A program made the position numbers and the translations under genes. A stretch of 64,000 nucleotides of DNA from Flavobacterium urocaniciphilum (GTDB taxonomy: Bacteria > Bacteroidota > Bacteroidia > Flavobacteriales > Flavobacteriaceae): the NCBI RefSeq assembly GCF_900110615.1, contig NZ_FOEI01000004.1, positions 124,001-188,000 of the forward strand, in the 5' to 3' direction. The notes beneath the pieces are model-generated. The model was not told the origin of the DNA, ran no database searches, and saw only the letters and a list, made by a program, of their open reading frames with translations. Shown piece by piece: positions 31,821-41,473 of this stretch. Position 1 is the first letter of the stretch, and every line of letters begins with the position of its first letter.

Positions 31821-34532
31821 CTATAAATTGTATTTCAAACTAAAAATAATATAGCGTGGTTGCACATAATAACTTGTAAAGTTATTTGAACCTCCTAATG
31901 CATTAAAACTACTTGTATTTTGAGTAGTTGTATTTAATAAATTTGTTGCACTTAACTTATATTCTAATTTACTATCTTTTTTCTGATAACTCAATGAAGC
32001 TGTTAAGAAATCATATTCAGTATCAATTGTTTTTTCTTTATTTCTATTATGATAAAAACTATATTCTGACGTAAAGGAAAAAGCATTCAAAAAGAAATAT
32101 TCTAACGTAACAGAAGGATTGTCTTCATAATATACTTGATTTTGAAAATCGCTTATATTAAAATCATAGGCCAATTGAATATTTGGAATTTTTTTAAAAT
32201 TTGTTGAGAAATCAACTCCGTAATTTTGTGTAAACTGTTTTGTAGCTTGAACAAACTCAGAATTATCAGGATTTACACGAATATTGTTGTTTTTAGACCA
32301 AGACAAACTAGCTGTAGTACTTGCTTTATAATAACGTGCAAATGAACGACCATATGTAAACATACCTGAAACCGATTCCATTGGAAAATTTGAATTCATA
32401 TTTACGCTAGTTGATTCCTGATTTACACCCGTTAACAAAGCACGATTGGTAATAATATCCGTTTGTTTTGTATACATAACATTAGCTGCAATATGCTCCA
32501 TATTAAACATACTAAATTTAAAAAATCGTAAAGTATGCACTTGAGAAATTGAATTTTCTAACTTTCTATTTCCAGAATACAAACTGTTGTAATTAGAGAA
32601 CACATAGCCTTCTGCCAATTTATTAATATCCGTAAAGCTATTTGTTAAAGAGAAATTATACGTTAACGATTGTGATTTTTTCATTTGCCATAACGCATAA
32701 AAATCTGGCAATACTCTATTGAAACTCATTTTGTTTGAAGTCCCTAACTGTTCATCATTTGTATTAAATTGATGGAATGAAACTCCAGGATTGAATGTGA
32801 ACTTACCTTTTAAAATTTTATAATGTACTCCTAAAAATGCATCATTAAAAGCATAATTTACATCGTTAGTATTTTCAACACTTGATAAATTATTCTGCGT
32901 TCCATTATCTAAAATCTGAAACATATTAGAGTTGAAATTTTGATACGAATACGTATTTCCTATAGTAATATTAATGTTACTTTTTGGTGTAACCATATAA
33001 TAGTAATCGAACTTCGCATCTGTTTTATTGGTTTTTACAAAACGATTTTGACTAATATCATTTCTTGTTTGCGAATTATCGTAGCCCGTTAAAAAGAATG
33101 GCTGAATTTGTAAGTTCGCGTTATAAAAAGGATCTTCTTGTTGAAACAAGTTTTGCAATTCGAAAGCCAAAACATTTTTATCATTAAGTGTGTAATAATA
33201 ATTTAAGTTCTGATTAACCGAAAGTGGTTTTTGTTTTTTTGTAGTATAAATATCACCTTGTAAACTCGAAAACACACTTTGATTTTCTAATTGATTAGAT
33301 GTTTTTAATAACACATCATAATCAACATGCAGTTTGGTTGATGGTACATAGCTCGAACTTAACTTAAACAATCCTAAATCTGTTTTTTGTCTAGAAAAAT
33401 CTTCTCTATTTTCAACAACATTAATTGGCGTACCATTTGGCAATTTTTCATTACGCTGATAAATATTAGTTGTTTGCAAATCTGTTTTATTGTACGAATA
33501 AATTCCGAAACCACTAATCGTTAAAGCTTTTGAAGGATTATATGAGAAGTTCGCCGCACCAAATTTCGCATCAATATTTTTAGCACGATTGTTTCGCATT
33601 CCCATAATTCCTAAATCATTTGAAGACACATTGAAACTAGATCCTCCTTTTTTCATCATGTTTTTAAATCCGCCCGTAAACTTGAAATAATCTTGCATCG
33701 TTAAAGGCAATTCTCCAATATTATTGATGTTTCCAATTAAGTTTACGCTGTATTTCGGACTATAATAAAACAATTTCGGATTTAATATACTTCTATCTTC
33801 CGTATCGCCCACTCCAGCTCCGGCTAACATATCACCAAACCAAAAGTTCTTTTTTCCTTCTTTTAGCTTAATGTTTAAGGCAACATTATCTTCGTTATTT
33901 TCTAATCCTTTTAAATTAGAAACCTCATTATAATTTCTTAAAACTTGAATTTTATCTAATGCATCGGCAGGAATATTTTTGGTTGCAATTTTAGTATCAC
34001 CATCAAAAAAATCTTTTCCTTCCACCATTACCTTCTGTACTTTTTTCCCTTCAACTTCAATTTCTCCATCTTTATTTACAGAAACACCCGGTAATTTTTT
34101 CAAAACATCTTCTAATTTCTTTTCCGTACCATTTGTAAACGAATCTGAATTATAAATAATGGTATCACCACTGATACGAACGGGCATTTCTTTTATAATC
34201 TCAATAGCTTCAATTTCATCTGAACCACTTAATACGATATCGAAAGTCATGTTTTCTTTACCCGTCGTTATGATCTTTTCAAATGGAGCATATCCAACGT
34301 AACCTGCTTTAATTTTATACTCAGTATTAGGTTTTAACGTTAATGAAAATTGTCCTTTATCATTTGTTAAGTTATATGAATCCATAGCTTTAGTACCTTG
34401 ATTTACCGCCATTACATTGGCTGATTCTAACACTACATCTTTGGAATCTTTTAATATACCGGTAACTTTAACGGATTGTGCGCTTATTAAGGCTGAAAAT
34501 GTTAAGGCAAATAGTAAAATTATTTTTTTCAT
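31821..34532 (-). CDS. Outer-membrane beta-barrel protein with carboxypeptidase-like and plug domains
   Basis: The 903-residue protein has a signal peptide ending LISAQ, then a carboxypeptidase-regulatory-like domain (about 22-110, VTGILKDSKDVVLESANV, AGYVGYAPFEK). A plug-like domain follows with LEDVLKKLPGVSVNKDGEI and VMVEGKDFFDGD. A long barrel comes after that, with many aromatic-ending strands and a C-terminal YIIFSLKYNL. This is the TonB-receptor-like OMP_b-brl_3 architecture. No SusD partner gene is adjacent, so a glycan-uptake role is not supported. The next gene upstream on the same strand encodes a GLPGLI protein, a common pairing. Confidence 0.85.
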   Translation of the reverse strand: MKKIILLFALTFSALISAQSVKVTGILKDSKDVVLESANVMAVNQGTKAMDSYNLTNDKGQFSLTLKPNTEYKIKAGYVGYAPFEKIITTGKENMTFDIVLSGSDEIEAIEIIKEMPVRISGDTIIYNSDSFTNGTEKKLEDVLKKLPGVSVNKDGEIEVEGKKVQKVMVEGKDFFDGDTKIATKNIPADALDKIQVLRNYNEVSNLKGLENNEDNVALNIKLKEGKKNFWFGDMLAGAGVGDTEDRSILNPKLFYYSPKYSVNLIGNINNIGELPLTMQDYFKFTGGFKNMMKKGGSSFNVSSNDLGIMGMRNNRAKNIDAKFGAANFSYNPSKALTISGFGIYSYNKTDLQTTNIYQRNEKLPNGTPINVVENREDFSRQKTDLGLFKLSSSYVPSTKLHVDYDVLLKTSNQLENQSVFSSLQGDIYTTKKQKPLSVNQNLNYYYTLNDKNVLAFELQNLFQQEDPFYNANLQIQPFFLTGYDNSQTRNDISQNRFVKTNKTDAKFDYYYMVTPKSNINITIGNTYSYQNFNSNMFQILDNGTQNNLSSVENTNDVNYAFNDAFLGVHYKILKGKFTFNPGVSFHQFNTNDEQLGTSNKMSFNRVLPDFYALWQMKKSQSLTYNFSLTNSFTDINKLAEGYVFSNYNSLYSGNRKLENSISQVHTLRFFKFSMFNMEHIAANVMYTKQTDIITNRALLTGVNQESTSVNMNSNFPMESVSGMFTYGRSFARYYKASTTASLSWSKNNNIRVNPDNSEFVQATKQFTQNYGVDFSTNFKKIPNIQLAYDFNISDFQNQVYYEDNPSVTLEYFFLNAFSFTSEYSFYHNRNKEKTIDTEYDFLTASLSYQKKDSKLEYKLSATNLLNTTTQNTSSFNALGGSNNFTSYYVQPRYIIFSLKYNL

Positions 34533-34598
34533 TCGTTTTATAGTATAAATTAAGTCGCCATAATTGACGACTTAAAAATTGCATTTATTTAAATTTAA

Positions 34599-35546
34599 TT
34601 ATCTACTCATTCTAATTTGCATTCCGCCTCTTCCATGTGGATTACCACCATTCATTTCTTGCATTTCTTGCATTTTTTTCATGATGATATCATCATACTC
34701 TTTTTGGGTTACTTTATCACCACCTGTTGGCGCTTTAATTTCAACTTTATCCTTTACATTCATTACCAATTTCGAACACATAATTACCGTTTTACCATCA
34801 TTTACTTCCATGATTAAACCTGGCAATCCCCAATATCCTTCTGGACCTTGATTTACTGGAATTTCAGGACAATACCATGCTGTGATTGTAATTTCTTTAG
34901 GCATATCAACTTCATCGAAGAAGTTTGTTTTCTTTTCTTCTTTTTTCTCTTCTGTTTTAGTTTCAGTTGTTGCAGCTTTTTCGTCTTTTTTTACTTCTTC
35001 CGTTTTTACAGCAACTTTTTTAGGTTCTTCTTTTTTCATTCTGAAATTTCTAAAATCAGACTTACTAGCTTCTTTAACAGCAGTAGCTTTAAAACAAGTA
35101 TAATCTCCAATTTGTTTCGTTTCTTCCGTTAAAACCCATTTTAAATTTGGCAATGAATCTTTAATTAAAAATTCTTTACCAAAAATCTCTTTATCAACCG
35201 TATACTGTTTGTCTTTAACATTTTTGTAATAGGTTCCGCCACCGCCCATAAAAGACGACATCATTCTACCACCACCACTTTGACCAGGCGCATCTAATTT
35301 TTCCTCTTCTTTATAAATTGAAGCCGATTTGTCGAAGTTTAGAATAAACGTTTTTTCAAACATTTTTTTCATTCTTTCCAAAATTTGTTGCTTCATTTCT
35401 GGAGTCATATCTTTATTTGTCTCGAAATTTTTAGCAATTTCTGCTGTAGAAGTTTTCGACTCGTACACTGCCATTCCTTGGAAATCTTTTTGTGCTGATG
35501 CTATAAAAGTTGACAAACCTAATACAGCTAAAAATATTTTTTTCAT
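34599..35546 (-). CDS. GLPGLI family secreted protein
   Basis: The 315-residue protein has a signal peptide (MKKIFLAVLGLSTFIASAQ) and the name-giving motif in GPEGYWGLPGLIMEVNDG near residue 240. A low-complexity Lys/Glu/Thr stretch (about 168-212) interrupts the domain. The C-terminus is Met- and Gly-rich (MQEMQEMNGGNPHGRGGM). GLPGLI proteins are Bacteroidota envelope proteins of unknown function, often beside outer-membrane barrels, as here (66-nt gap to the barrel gene). Confidence 0.87.
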   Translation of the reverse strand: MKKIFLAVLGLSTFIASAQKDFQGMAVYESKTSTAEIAKNFETNKDMTPEMKQQILERMKKMFEKTFILNFDKSASIYKEEEKLDAPGQSGGGRMMSSFMGGGGTYYKNVKDKQYTVDKEIFGKEFLIKDSLPNLKWVLTEETKQIGDYTCFKATAVKEASKSDFRNFRMKKEEPKKVAVKTEEVKKDEKAATTETKTEEKKEEKKTNFFDEVDMPKEITITAWYCPEIPVNQGPEGYWGLPGLIMEVNDGKTVIMCSKLVMNVKDKVEIKAPTGGDKVTQKEYDDIIMKKMQEMQEMNGGNPHGRGGMQIRMSR

Positions 35547-35643
35547 TATTATGTTATATTTTTTGTTTTCGTTATTTATTTAGACTACAAAAATCAAAAA
35601 AAGTTACACCTTAATTTGTTATTTTTGTGTTAATTATAATTAT

Positions 35644-36408
35644 ATGAGAGTTTTATTTTTAATTATCCTATCGATTTGGTTTACATCAAATGCGCAAAAA
35701 ATTCAATTTGAGAAGCTTGAAACAAAGCCAACAAAATTTGAAAATTTTTGGGGAACTGATATTTCAGGAAATAATTATTTTTCTACTGGTAATAATTTAT
35801 ATAAAGTTACAAAGTCGGACACCTTAAATTACGCCAATAATAAATACGGTAAAATTTCAGGTGTTGAAACTTTTAACATGTTGCAAACGATTGTTTTTTA
35901 TAAGGAAAATAATGCTTTTGTTTTGTTAGACGCTCAATTTAATGAAATCAATACTACCCTTTTTACAGATATTAATTGTGAAGTTTTAAAACCCGCTTCA
36001 CAAAACGAACTATGGTTTTATGATAATTTTAGTCAAAAATTCGGTTTATATAATTTGAATTCGAATAAATTTCGATTGCTTAATAACCCAATGACCTTAA
36101 AAATTAAACATTGTTATTCCGATTATAACAAATTGTATATTATTAAAGATGATTTTACATATTTTTCTATTGACAAATTTGGTAATTTAGAATATAAATC
36201 GGTTATAGGTGAATTTAACCAAATCAGTTTTTCAGACCAAGAATGTGTGTATACTTCGAATAACGAAGTGTTTTATGTAGACATTTCTCAGCTGTTAATT
36301 GTTCCCTTAAATATTCATGAAAATTTGATTAAAAAAGTTTTCTTTAAAGATGGAATTTTGTCTATTTTTACCGACTCTCAATTAATCACATACCAAATAA
36401 AAAAATAG
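35644..36408 (+). CDS. Secreted protein, possibly a beta-propeller-like fold
   Basis: The 254-residue protein has a signal peptide (MRVLFLIILSIWFTSNA) and repeated short strand motifs with aromatic residues (NYFSTGNNLYKVTKSD, NELWFYDNFSQKFGLYNLNS, NKLYIIKDDFTYFSIDKFGN). These look like blades of a small propeller. A TATTTTTG -7 box lies 17 nt upstream. The stop is 3 nt before the deoxynucleoside kinase ATG, so the two are co-transcribed. No named family is recognised. Confidence 0.75.
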   Translation: MRVLFLIILSIWFTSNAQKIQFEKLETKPTKFENFWGTDISGNNYFSTGNNLYKVTKSDTLNYANNKYGKISGVETFNMLQTIVFYKENNAFVLLDAQFNEINTTLFTDINCEVLKPASQNELWFYDNFSQKFGLYNLNSNKFRLLNNPMTLKIKHCYSDYNKLYIIKDDFTYFSIDKFGNLEYKSVIGEFNQISFSDQECVYTSNNEVFYVDISQLLIVPLNIHENLIKKVFFKDGILSIFTDSQLITYQIKK

Positions 36409-36411
36409 AAA

Positions 36412-37026
36412 ATGCATATAGCTGTTGCTGGAAATATTGGAGCTGGAAAAACGACTTTAACCAAAATGTTAGCCAAACATTTTAAATGGGAAGCACATTT
36501 TGAAGATGTTGATGACAATCCGTATTTAGATGATTTTTACCATTCGATGGAGCGTTGGAGTTTTAACTTGCAGATTTATTTCTTAAATAGTCGTTTCAGA
36601 CAAATTTTAGATATTCGAAAAACTGGTAAAAAAACCATTCAAGATAGAACAATTTACGAAGATGCTTTTATATTCGCGCCGAACTTACATGCTATGGGTT
36701 TAATGACGAATCGTGATTATACCAATTATAAATTGCTTTTCGATTTGATGGAAGATTTAGTTGGACCGCCTGATTTATTAATTTATTTAAGAAGTTCTAT
36801 TCCGAATTTAGTTAAGCAAATTCACATGCGTGGACGCGATTATGAAAACACAATTTCGATTGAATATTTAAGCCGACTAAACGAACGTTACGAAGCTTGG
36901 ATTCAAACGTACGACAAAAGTAAATTAGTTATTATTGATGTTGATAATATTGATTACGTAAATAACCCGGAAGATTTAGGAGAAATTATTAGAAAAATTG
37001 ATGCTGAAATAAACGGATTATTTTAA
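36412..37026 (+). CDS. Deoxynucleoside kinase
   Basis: The 204-residue protein starts with the P-loop VAGNIGAGKTTLTKML (residues 4-19) and has the dNK-family FEDVDDNPYLDDFY, the DRTIYEDAFIFA segment with the substrate Arg and Glu, and a lid-like HMRGRDYENTIS. It phosphorylates deoxynucleosides for salvage; the sequence does not say which base is preferred. It follows the secreted protein gene by 3 nt and is closed by a strong terminator at 37032. Confidence 0.92.
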   Translation: MHIAVAGNIGAGKTTLTKMLAKHFKWEAHFEDVDDNPYLDDFYHSMERWSFNLQIYFLNSRFRQILDIRKTGKKTIQDRTIYEDAFIFAPNLHAMGLMTNRDYTNYKLLFDLMEDLVGPPDLLIYLRSSIPNLVKQIHMRGRDYENTISIEYLSRLNERYEAWIQTYDKSKLVIIDVDNIDYVNNPEDLGEIIRKIDAEINGLF

Positions 37027-37031
37027 AATAT

Positions 37032-37055
37032 AAAGCCTTGAGAAATCAAGGCTTT
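37032..37055 (+). terminator. Terminator after deoxynucleoside kinase
   Basis: AAAGCCTTGA, a GAAA tetraloop and TCAAGGCTTT form a 10-bp stem followed by a T-rich tract. Confidence 0.88.
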
Positions 37056-37061
37056 GTATTT

Positions 37062-37090
37062 TTAGATTCTGAAACAAGTTCAGAATGACA
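37062..37090. repeat. 29-bp dispersed palindromic repeat, copy 2
   Basis: This is identical over 29 bp to 10054-10082 in the SAM-I riboswitch, with the same orientation on the plus strand. It lies directly after the terminator of the dNK gene. Confidence 0.85.
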
Positions 37091-37117
37091 GAAATGATTT
37101 TTTATTTTGTCGAAAAT

Positions 37118-37231
37118 TTAGCCACGAATGCTCGAATTTTCAAATTTTCCTTTTCAACATTCGATTTAATTCGAATTTCATCGCAGTTGAACGAATTATC
37201 ACAATATTTTAATTCGTGAATTCGTGGCTAA
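37118..37231. repeat. 114-bp intergenic element with inverted ends
   Basis: The ends are TTAGCCACGAAT (37118-37129) and ATTCGTGGCTAA (37220-37231), perfect 12-bp inverted repeats. GAATT-containing subrepeats lie inside. No ORF is present. It resembles the non-autonomous palindromic elements with GCCACGAAT ends that I associate with Bacteroidota intergenic regions. Confidence 0.7.
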
Positions 37232-37248
37232 TAAAAAATGTAGTTTTT

Positions 37249-39741
37249 TTATTTCATCGTATCATACAATGACATCACTTTTACATCTTTTGCTGGTTTA
37301 GACAATTTGATAATTTTTCTATCAAAAGGATAGGTTAGCAAATCAAAATAATTATCACTGAAAGTAGTTCCTTCTTGATACAAATAAATATTTTTAGCTA
37401 CTGTATTGGTAGAAACTTTAATTTCATTATTTGGCAAATATTCAATCGTAATTTCAGGTTTTTCTAATTTCAATTCTTTTGGTTTTACAAAATAAAATTC
37501 AGATTGAGTACAATCAATTTTTCCTGCCAACTCATCATAAGAATGACAAAAAGTAGCTCGTAAAACGATTTTATTTTTATCAAATTTCGAAAATATTGAT
37601 TTTGGAATACTCACTAATACATTACTTTTATTATCAACACTATAACCTGTTTCCGATTGCCATAAAATTGCCCCATTAAAATCCCATAATTCTAAATTTA
37701 AATTCCCACCTACTTTAGCTTTTCCATCATTAATTATATGAACATCAATAACAGTTTCTTTTTCCTCAAAAGAAACTAGAACATTTTGAAAACTTTTTTT
37801 AGCTTGATAGTGAAAGGCTTTCCAATTTCCAAAATAATCTACCGAACTCCATGATGTTACCGGCCAACAATCGTTTAATTGCCAAAACAAGGTTCCCATA
37901 CAGTTGGGTTTCGCTCTTCTATGTGCTTCAATAGCGGTTTTCATACCTTCTGCTTGCAATAATTGCGAAACATAAACATACTCTTCAAACTTTGTTGGAA
38001 CTTTATAATCGCGCTCCATATACGTTTGTATAGTTTGAAAACCTGTTGGATGTTTTTGATGTGCTTTAACTACTTCAGAATTCAAATGTAATTCAGATTC
38101 TATAGCAAATTTTTTAAACGTTTCTACGCTTGGAATCCCTTGAAAACCATATTCCGACATGAATCTTCCGACTTTCTTTTTATAAATTTCAAAAGGTTCC
38201 ATTCCCCACCAAACGCCCCAATAATGAGAATCGCCCTGTAATAAACTTTCCTTTCTTCCCCAACCAATAGAAGGTGATGAAGGCCAATAGATATTTTTTT
38301 CTTTCGCTAATAAACTATCTAAGGTTTGCGGAATAACTTCGTGAAATAATTTTTTGTAACCGTTCCAAATGCTAGTTGAATCTGCTTCCGAATAATTATA
38401 TTGTTTTTGCCAACCCCAATTGTGCCAACCTTCATCGTTTTCATTATTCCCGCACCAAAGCGCTATACTCGGATGATTTTGTAAACGATTGACATTATCA
38501 ACAACTTCTTGTTTTACATTCTCTAAAAACTTTACATCACTCGGATACATCGCGCAAGCAAACATAAAATCTTGCCAAACTAAAATTCCGTTTTTATCAC
38601 AAGCATCGTAAAAAGCATCATCAGCATACACACCACCGCCCCAAACACGAATCATGTTCATATTCGCATCCACCGAATTTTTTACAATGGATTGATATAC
38701 TGAATCTGTAACTCGAGGTAAAAAACTATCAGGTGGAATATAATTCGCACCTTTCATAAAAATAGGTTTTCCGTTTAGTTTGAAATAGAAACTTTTACCA
38801 ATAGCATCATTTTCTTGTACCAATTCAATTGTACGAAGACCAATATTTAGTTTTTTACTATCAATATTTTTTTTCTTTTTAGAAACTGAAACCTGAAAAG
38901 CATACAAATTCGGTTCACCTAATCCGTTACACCACCAACGTTTTGGATTGACAATTTCATAAGGAATTTGAAGTATGTTTTTTCCATTTTTCAAGGAATA
39001 ACTTTTCAAAAAATCATTAATCTTCAACAAATACGTTCCCGATTTTTGACAATTCAAATCCACAATAAAATTCAATTTTGCTAAATCATTTTTCAAACTA
39101 ATTTGTTCGTAACTAATATTTTCGATTTTAATATCGTTCCAAAATTGCAATTTAATTGGTCTGTAAATTCCGCAAGTCACAAATCTCGGACCCCAATCCC
39201 AACCATAATGATATTGTGCTTTTCGAGTGAATACTTTTTCATCACCAGGTAAAATGTAGGCTAATTTCTTTGCTTCTTCTTTTCCGATATTGGATGCCGA
39301 TTTGAAAATAATTTTTAAGTGATTTTCGCCAATTTGTAATTCTTTTTTTGCAGATTGTTTCCATGTGCGAAACATATTATCGGTTTCTAAGAATAATTTT
39401 CCATTCAAATAAACATTTGCATAGGTATCTAAACCTTCAAATATTAAATCGATATTTTGATTTTTTAATTCTGTTTTCGAAAGATTGAATTTTGTTTCAT
39501 ACTCCCAATTTTCGTTTTCAATCCATTGTAATTGCTTTTCATTTGTACCTAAAAACGGATCTGGAATAAGTTTATTTTCAAATAAATCGGTATGAATTGT
39601 TCCAGGAATTTTTGCTTTATTTTTTTGTGAATCGTTTTGTTTGTGAAATGTCCAATTTTCAGAAGACAAATCACGATATGCGTTTTGAGCTGATACTGAA
39701 CAACAAATCAAAATTAAAAACAGTAGTATTTTTTTAAACAT
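37249..39741 (-). CDS. Glycoside hydrolase family 2 beta-mannosidase
   Basis: From ATG 39741 the protein is 830 residues with a signal peptide ending SVSAQ. Domains in order are a GH2 sugar-binding domain (IPGTIHTDLF, EGLDTYANVYLNG), an immunoglobulin-like domain, and a TIM barrel with RVWGGGVYADDAFYDACD, the acid/base Glu in LWCGNNENDEG and the nucleophile Glu in FMSEYGFQGIPS. Beta-sandwich C-terminal domains close it. These features match beta-mannosidases. It is last in the operon after hexosaminidase, glycosylasparaginase and CutC genes, which fits cleavage of the Man-beta-1,4-GlcNAc bond of N-glycans. Confidence 0.92.
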   Translation of the reverse strand: MFKKILLFLILICCSVSAQNAYRDLSSENWTFHKQNDSQKNKAKIPGTIHTDLFENKLIPDPFLGTNEKQLQWIENENWEYETKFNLSKTELKNQNIDLIFEGLDTYANVYLNGKLFLETDNMFRTWKQSAKKELQIGENHLKIIFKSASNIGKEEAKKLAYILPGDEKVFTRKAQYHYGWDWGPRFVTCGIYRPIKLQFWNDIKIENISYEQISLKNDLAKLNFIVDLNCQKSGTYLLKINDFLKSYSLKNGKNILQIPYEIVNPKRWWCNGLGEPNLYAFQVSVSKKKKNIDSKKLNIGLRTIELVQENDAIGKSFYFKLNGKPIFMKGANYIPPDSFLPRVTDSVYQSIVKNSVDANMNMIRVWGGGVYADDAFYDACDKNGILVWQDFMFACAMYPSDVKFLENVKQEVVDNVNRLQNHPSIALWCGNNENDEGWHNWGWQKQYNYSEADSTSIWNGYKKLFHEVIPQTLDSLLAKEKNIYWPSSPSIGWGRKESLLQGDSHYWGVWWGMEPFEIYKKKVGRFMSEYGFQGIPSVETFKKFAIESELHLNSEVVKAHQKHPTGFQTIQTYMERDYKVPTKFEEYVYVSQLLQAEGMKTAIEAHRRAKPNCMGTLFWQLNDCWPVTSWSSVDYFGNWKAFHYQAKKSFQNVLVSFEEKETVIDVHIINDGKAKVGGNLNLELWDFNGAILWQSETGYSVDNKSNVLVSIPKSIFSKFDKNKIVLRATFCHSYDELAGKIDCTQSEFYFVKPKELKLEKPEITIEYLPNNEIKVSTNTVAKNIYLYQEGTTFSDNYFDLLTYPFDRKIIKLSKPAKDVKVMSLYDTMK

Positions 39742-39788
39742 ATAAGTCATATAAGTTTTGAAAATGAATTAGTCAACGATTAAAAGTT

Positions 39789-40457
39789 CTAATAAAGTTT
39801 TTTCTTTAATTGAATAATTTCTTCGGGATTTGCAATTTCACTTCCATCCGTAATTGCTGAAGAATGGTAAAAAGTTGCTTTAGTTTGTTCTTGCAAAACC
39901 TCAATGTTTGTAGAACGCAATCCGCCACCAGGCATTATGACAATTCGGTTATTCGCTTTAGAAACTAATTCTTTTAATTGATTGGTTCCTTCCATCACAT
40001 TAGGTTGTTGTCCGGAAGTTAGAATCGTTTGAAATCCGCATTGGATAATTTCTTCTAACGATTGAAATGCATCTGAAACCTCATCAAAAGCACGATGAAA
40101 TGTACTTGGAAAAGGTTTTGCTAAAGCAACTAACTCTGAATTTTGAGATTTATTTACCGAATTATCTTCATTTAAAATTCCGAATACAAATCCGTTGACA
40201 CCCATTTCTTTAAACTTCAGTATTTCATTTTTCATTTGTTCAAATTCGGCATCAGAATACACAAAATTCCCACCTCGAGGTCGAATCATCACATTTAAAT
40301 CGACACTGATTACATTTCGAACTTGTTTGGTAATTTCAAAATTTGGAGTCGTTCCACCAACTTCCATTTCTGCACAAAGTTCTACTCTATCAGCGCCGTT
40401 TTCTTGTGCGATTAGAGCAGAATCTAAATTAAAACAAGCTATTTCTAATTTATTCAT
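39789..40457 (-). CDS. cutC: CutC family TIM-barrel protein
   Basis: The 222-residue protein has the CutC motifs EIACFNLDSALIAQENGADRVELC as a region at residues 4-27, MIRPRGGNFVYSD, FHRAFDE, ILTSGQ and IMPGGGLRSTN. CutC was named for copper homeostasis, but that role is disputed. Its gene start overlaps the glycosylasparaginase stop by one base, so it belongs to the glycan operon. A carbohydrate-related role is suggested only by that context. Confidence 0.93.
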   Translation of the reverse strand: MNKLEIACFNLDSALIAQENGADRVELCAEMEVGGTTPNFEITKQVRNVISVDLNVMIRPRGGNFVYSDAEFEQMKNEILKFKEMGVNGFVFGILNEDNSVNKSQNSELVALAKPFPSTFHRAFDEVSDAFQSLEEIIQCGFQTILTSGQQPNVMEGTNQLKELVSKANNRIVIMPGGGLRSTNIEVLQEQTKATFYHSSAITDGSEIANPEEIIQLKKKLY

Positions 40458-41461
40458 TATTTTTTTAAATAGTAATTAGCATCTAATAATCTATTTCCTG
40501 AAGCATCGTGAACGGCATAGTTAAAGCCACCTTGCACACAATAAGAACCGTATTGCCCTTTTTTGTTTAGCGCGATAAATCCAACTTGAATTTCTTTTAA
40601 TTTCTTCCCTCTTAAATTGGTTAATTTCACAATTCTTTCCACTGCTTCTTCACAAGCTTTTTGTGGTGATTTTCCTTGACGCATTAATTCAACAACCAAA
40701 TGACAACCTGCAATTCGGATAACTTCTTCACCATGTCCAGTTGCGGTTGCTGCGCCAATTTCATTATCCACAAACAATCCTGCGCCAATAATTGGTGAAT
40801 CTCCTACTCGACCATGCATTTTAAATGCCATACCACTTGTAGTACAAGCACCTGATAAATTACCATGAGCATCTAAAGCAATCATTCCAATAGTATCGTG
40901 ATTTTCAATATTTACAATCGGTTTATATTGACTTTTTTCCAACCATTCTTTCCATTCTTTTTCCGATTCTTCAACTAGCAAATTCTCTTCTTTAAATCCT
41001 TCAGAAAGCGCAAATTGCAACGCACCTTCACCTACAAGCATTACATGTGGCGTTTTTTCCATAACCAAACGAGCAACAGAAATAGGATGTTTTATATGTT
41101 CTAAACAAGCCACCGAACCAATGTTTGAAAACTCATCCATAATACAAGCATCCAAAGTAACTTTCCCGTCACGATCTGGTCGGCCACCATAACCAACACT
41201 ACGCTCATTTGGATCCGCTTCAGGAACTTTTACACCAGCTTCTACCGCATCTAAAGCGCGACCGTTATTTTTTAAAATTTCCCACGCCGCAGCATTAGCT
41301 TCTATTCCAAAGCGCCAAGTTGAAAGAACAATTGGTTTACTTTCAGTATTTTCATTTTTTACAATTTCATCCGATGCATCTTCTTTCGATTTAAAAGAAT
41401 TTAAAGCTATTGCAACAGAACCTATTGCAGCAGTTTTTATAAAGTTTCTACGATTTGCCAT
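40457..41461 (-). CDS. N4-(beta-N-acetylglucosaminyl)-L-asparaginase (glycosylasparaginase)
   Basis: The 334-residue Ntn-hydrolase has a twin-arginine-like signal (RRNFIKTAAIGSVAIAL). It would self-cleave before the Thr of NHDTIGMIALD (about residue 193), which becomes the nucleophile. Other motifs are GRVGDSPIIGAGLFVDN and GHGEEVIR, both typical of bacterial and lysosomal glycosylasparaginases. It splits the GlcNAc-Asn linkage of N-glycoproteins. The gene lies 12 nt after the hexosaminidase gene and is coupled to cutC. Confidence 0.93.
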   Translation of the reverse strand: MANRRNFIKTAAIGSVAIALNSFKSKEDASDEIVKNENTESKPIVLSTWRFGIEANAAAWEILKNNGRALDAVEAGVKVPEADPNERSVGYGGRPDRDGKVTLDACIMDEFSNIGSVACLEHIKHPISVARLVMEKTPHVMLVGEGALQFALSEGFKEENLLVEESEKEWKEWLEKSQYKPIVNIENHDTIGMIALDAHGNLSGACTTSGMAFKMHGRVGDSPIIGAGLFVDNEIGAATATGHGEEVIRIAGCHLVVELMRQGKSPQKACEEAVERIVKLTNLRGKKLKEIQVGFIALNKKGQYGSYCVQGGFNYAVHDASGNRLLDANYYLKK

Positions 41462-41473
41462 ACTTTTATTTTT

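Noticed and set aside
34848..35132. Phe/Ser-rich open frames on the plus strand opposite the GLPGLI gene
   Set aside because: They are the complement of the Lys/Glu-rich low-complexity segment of that gene.
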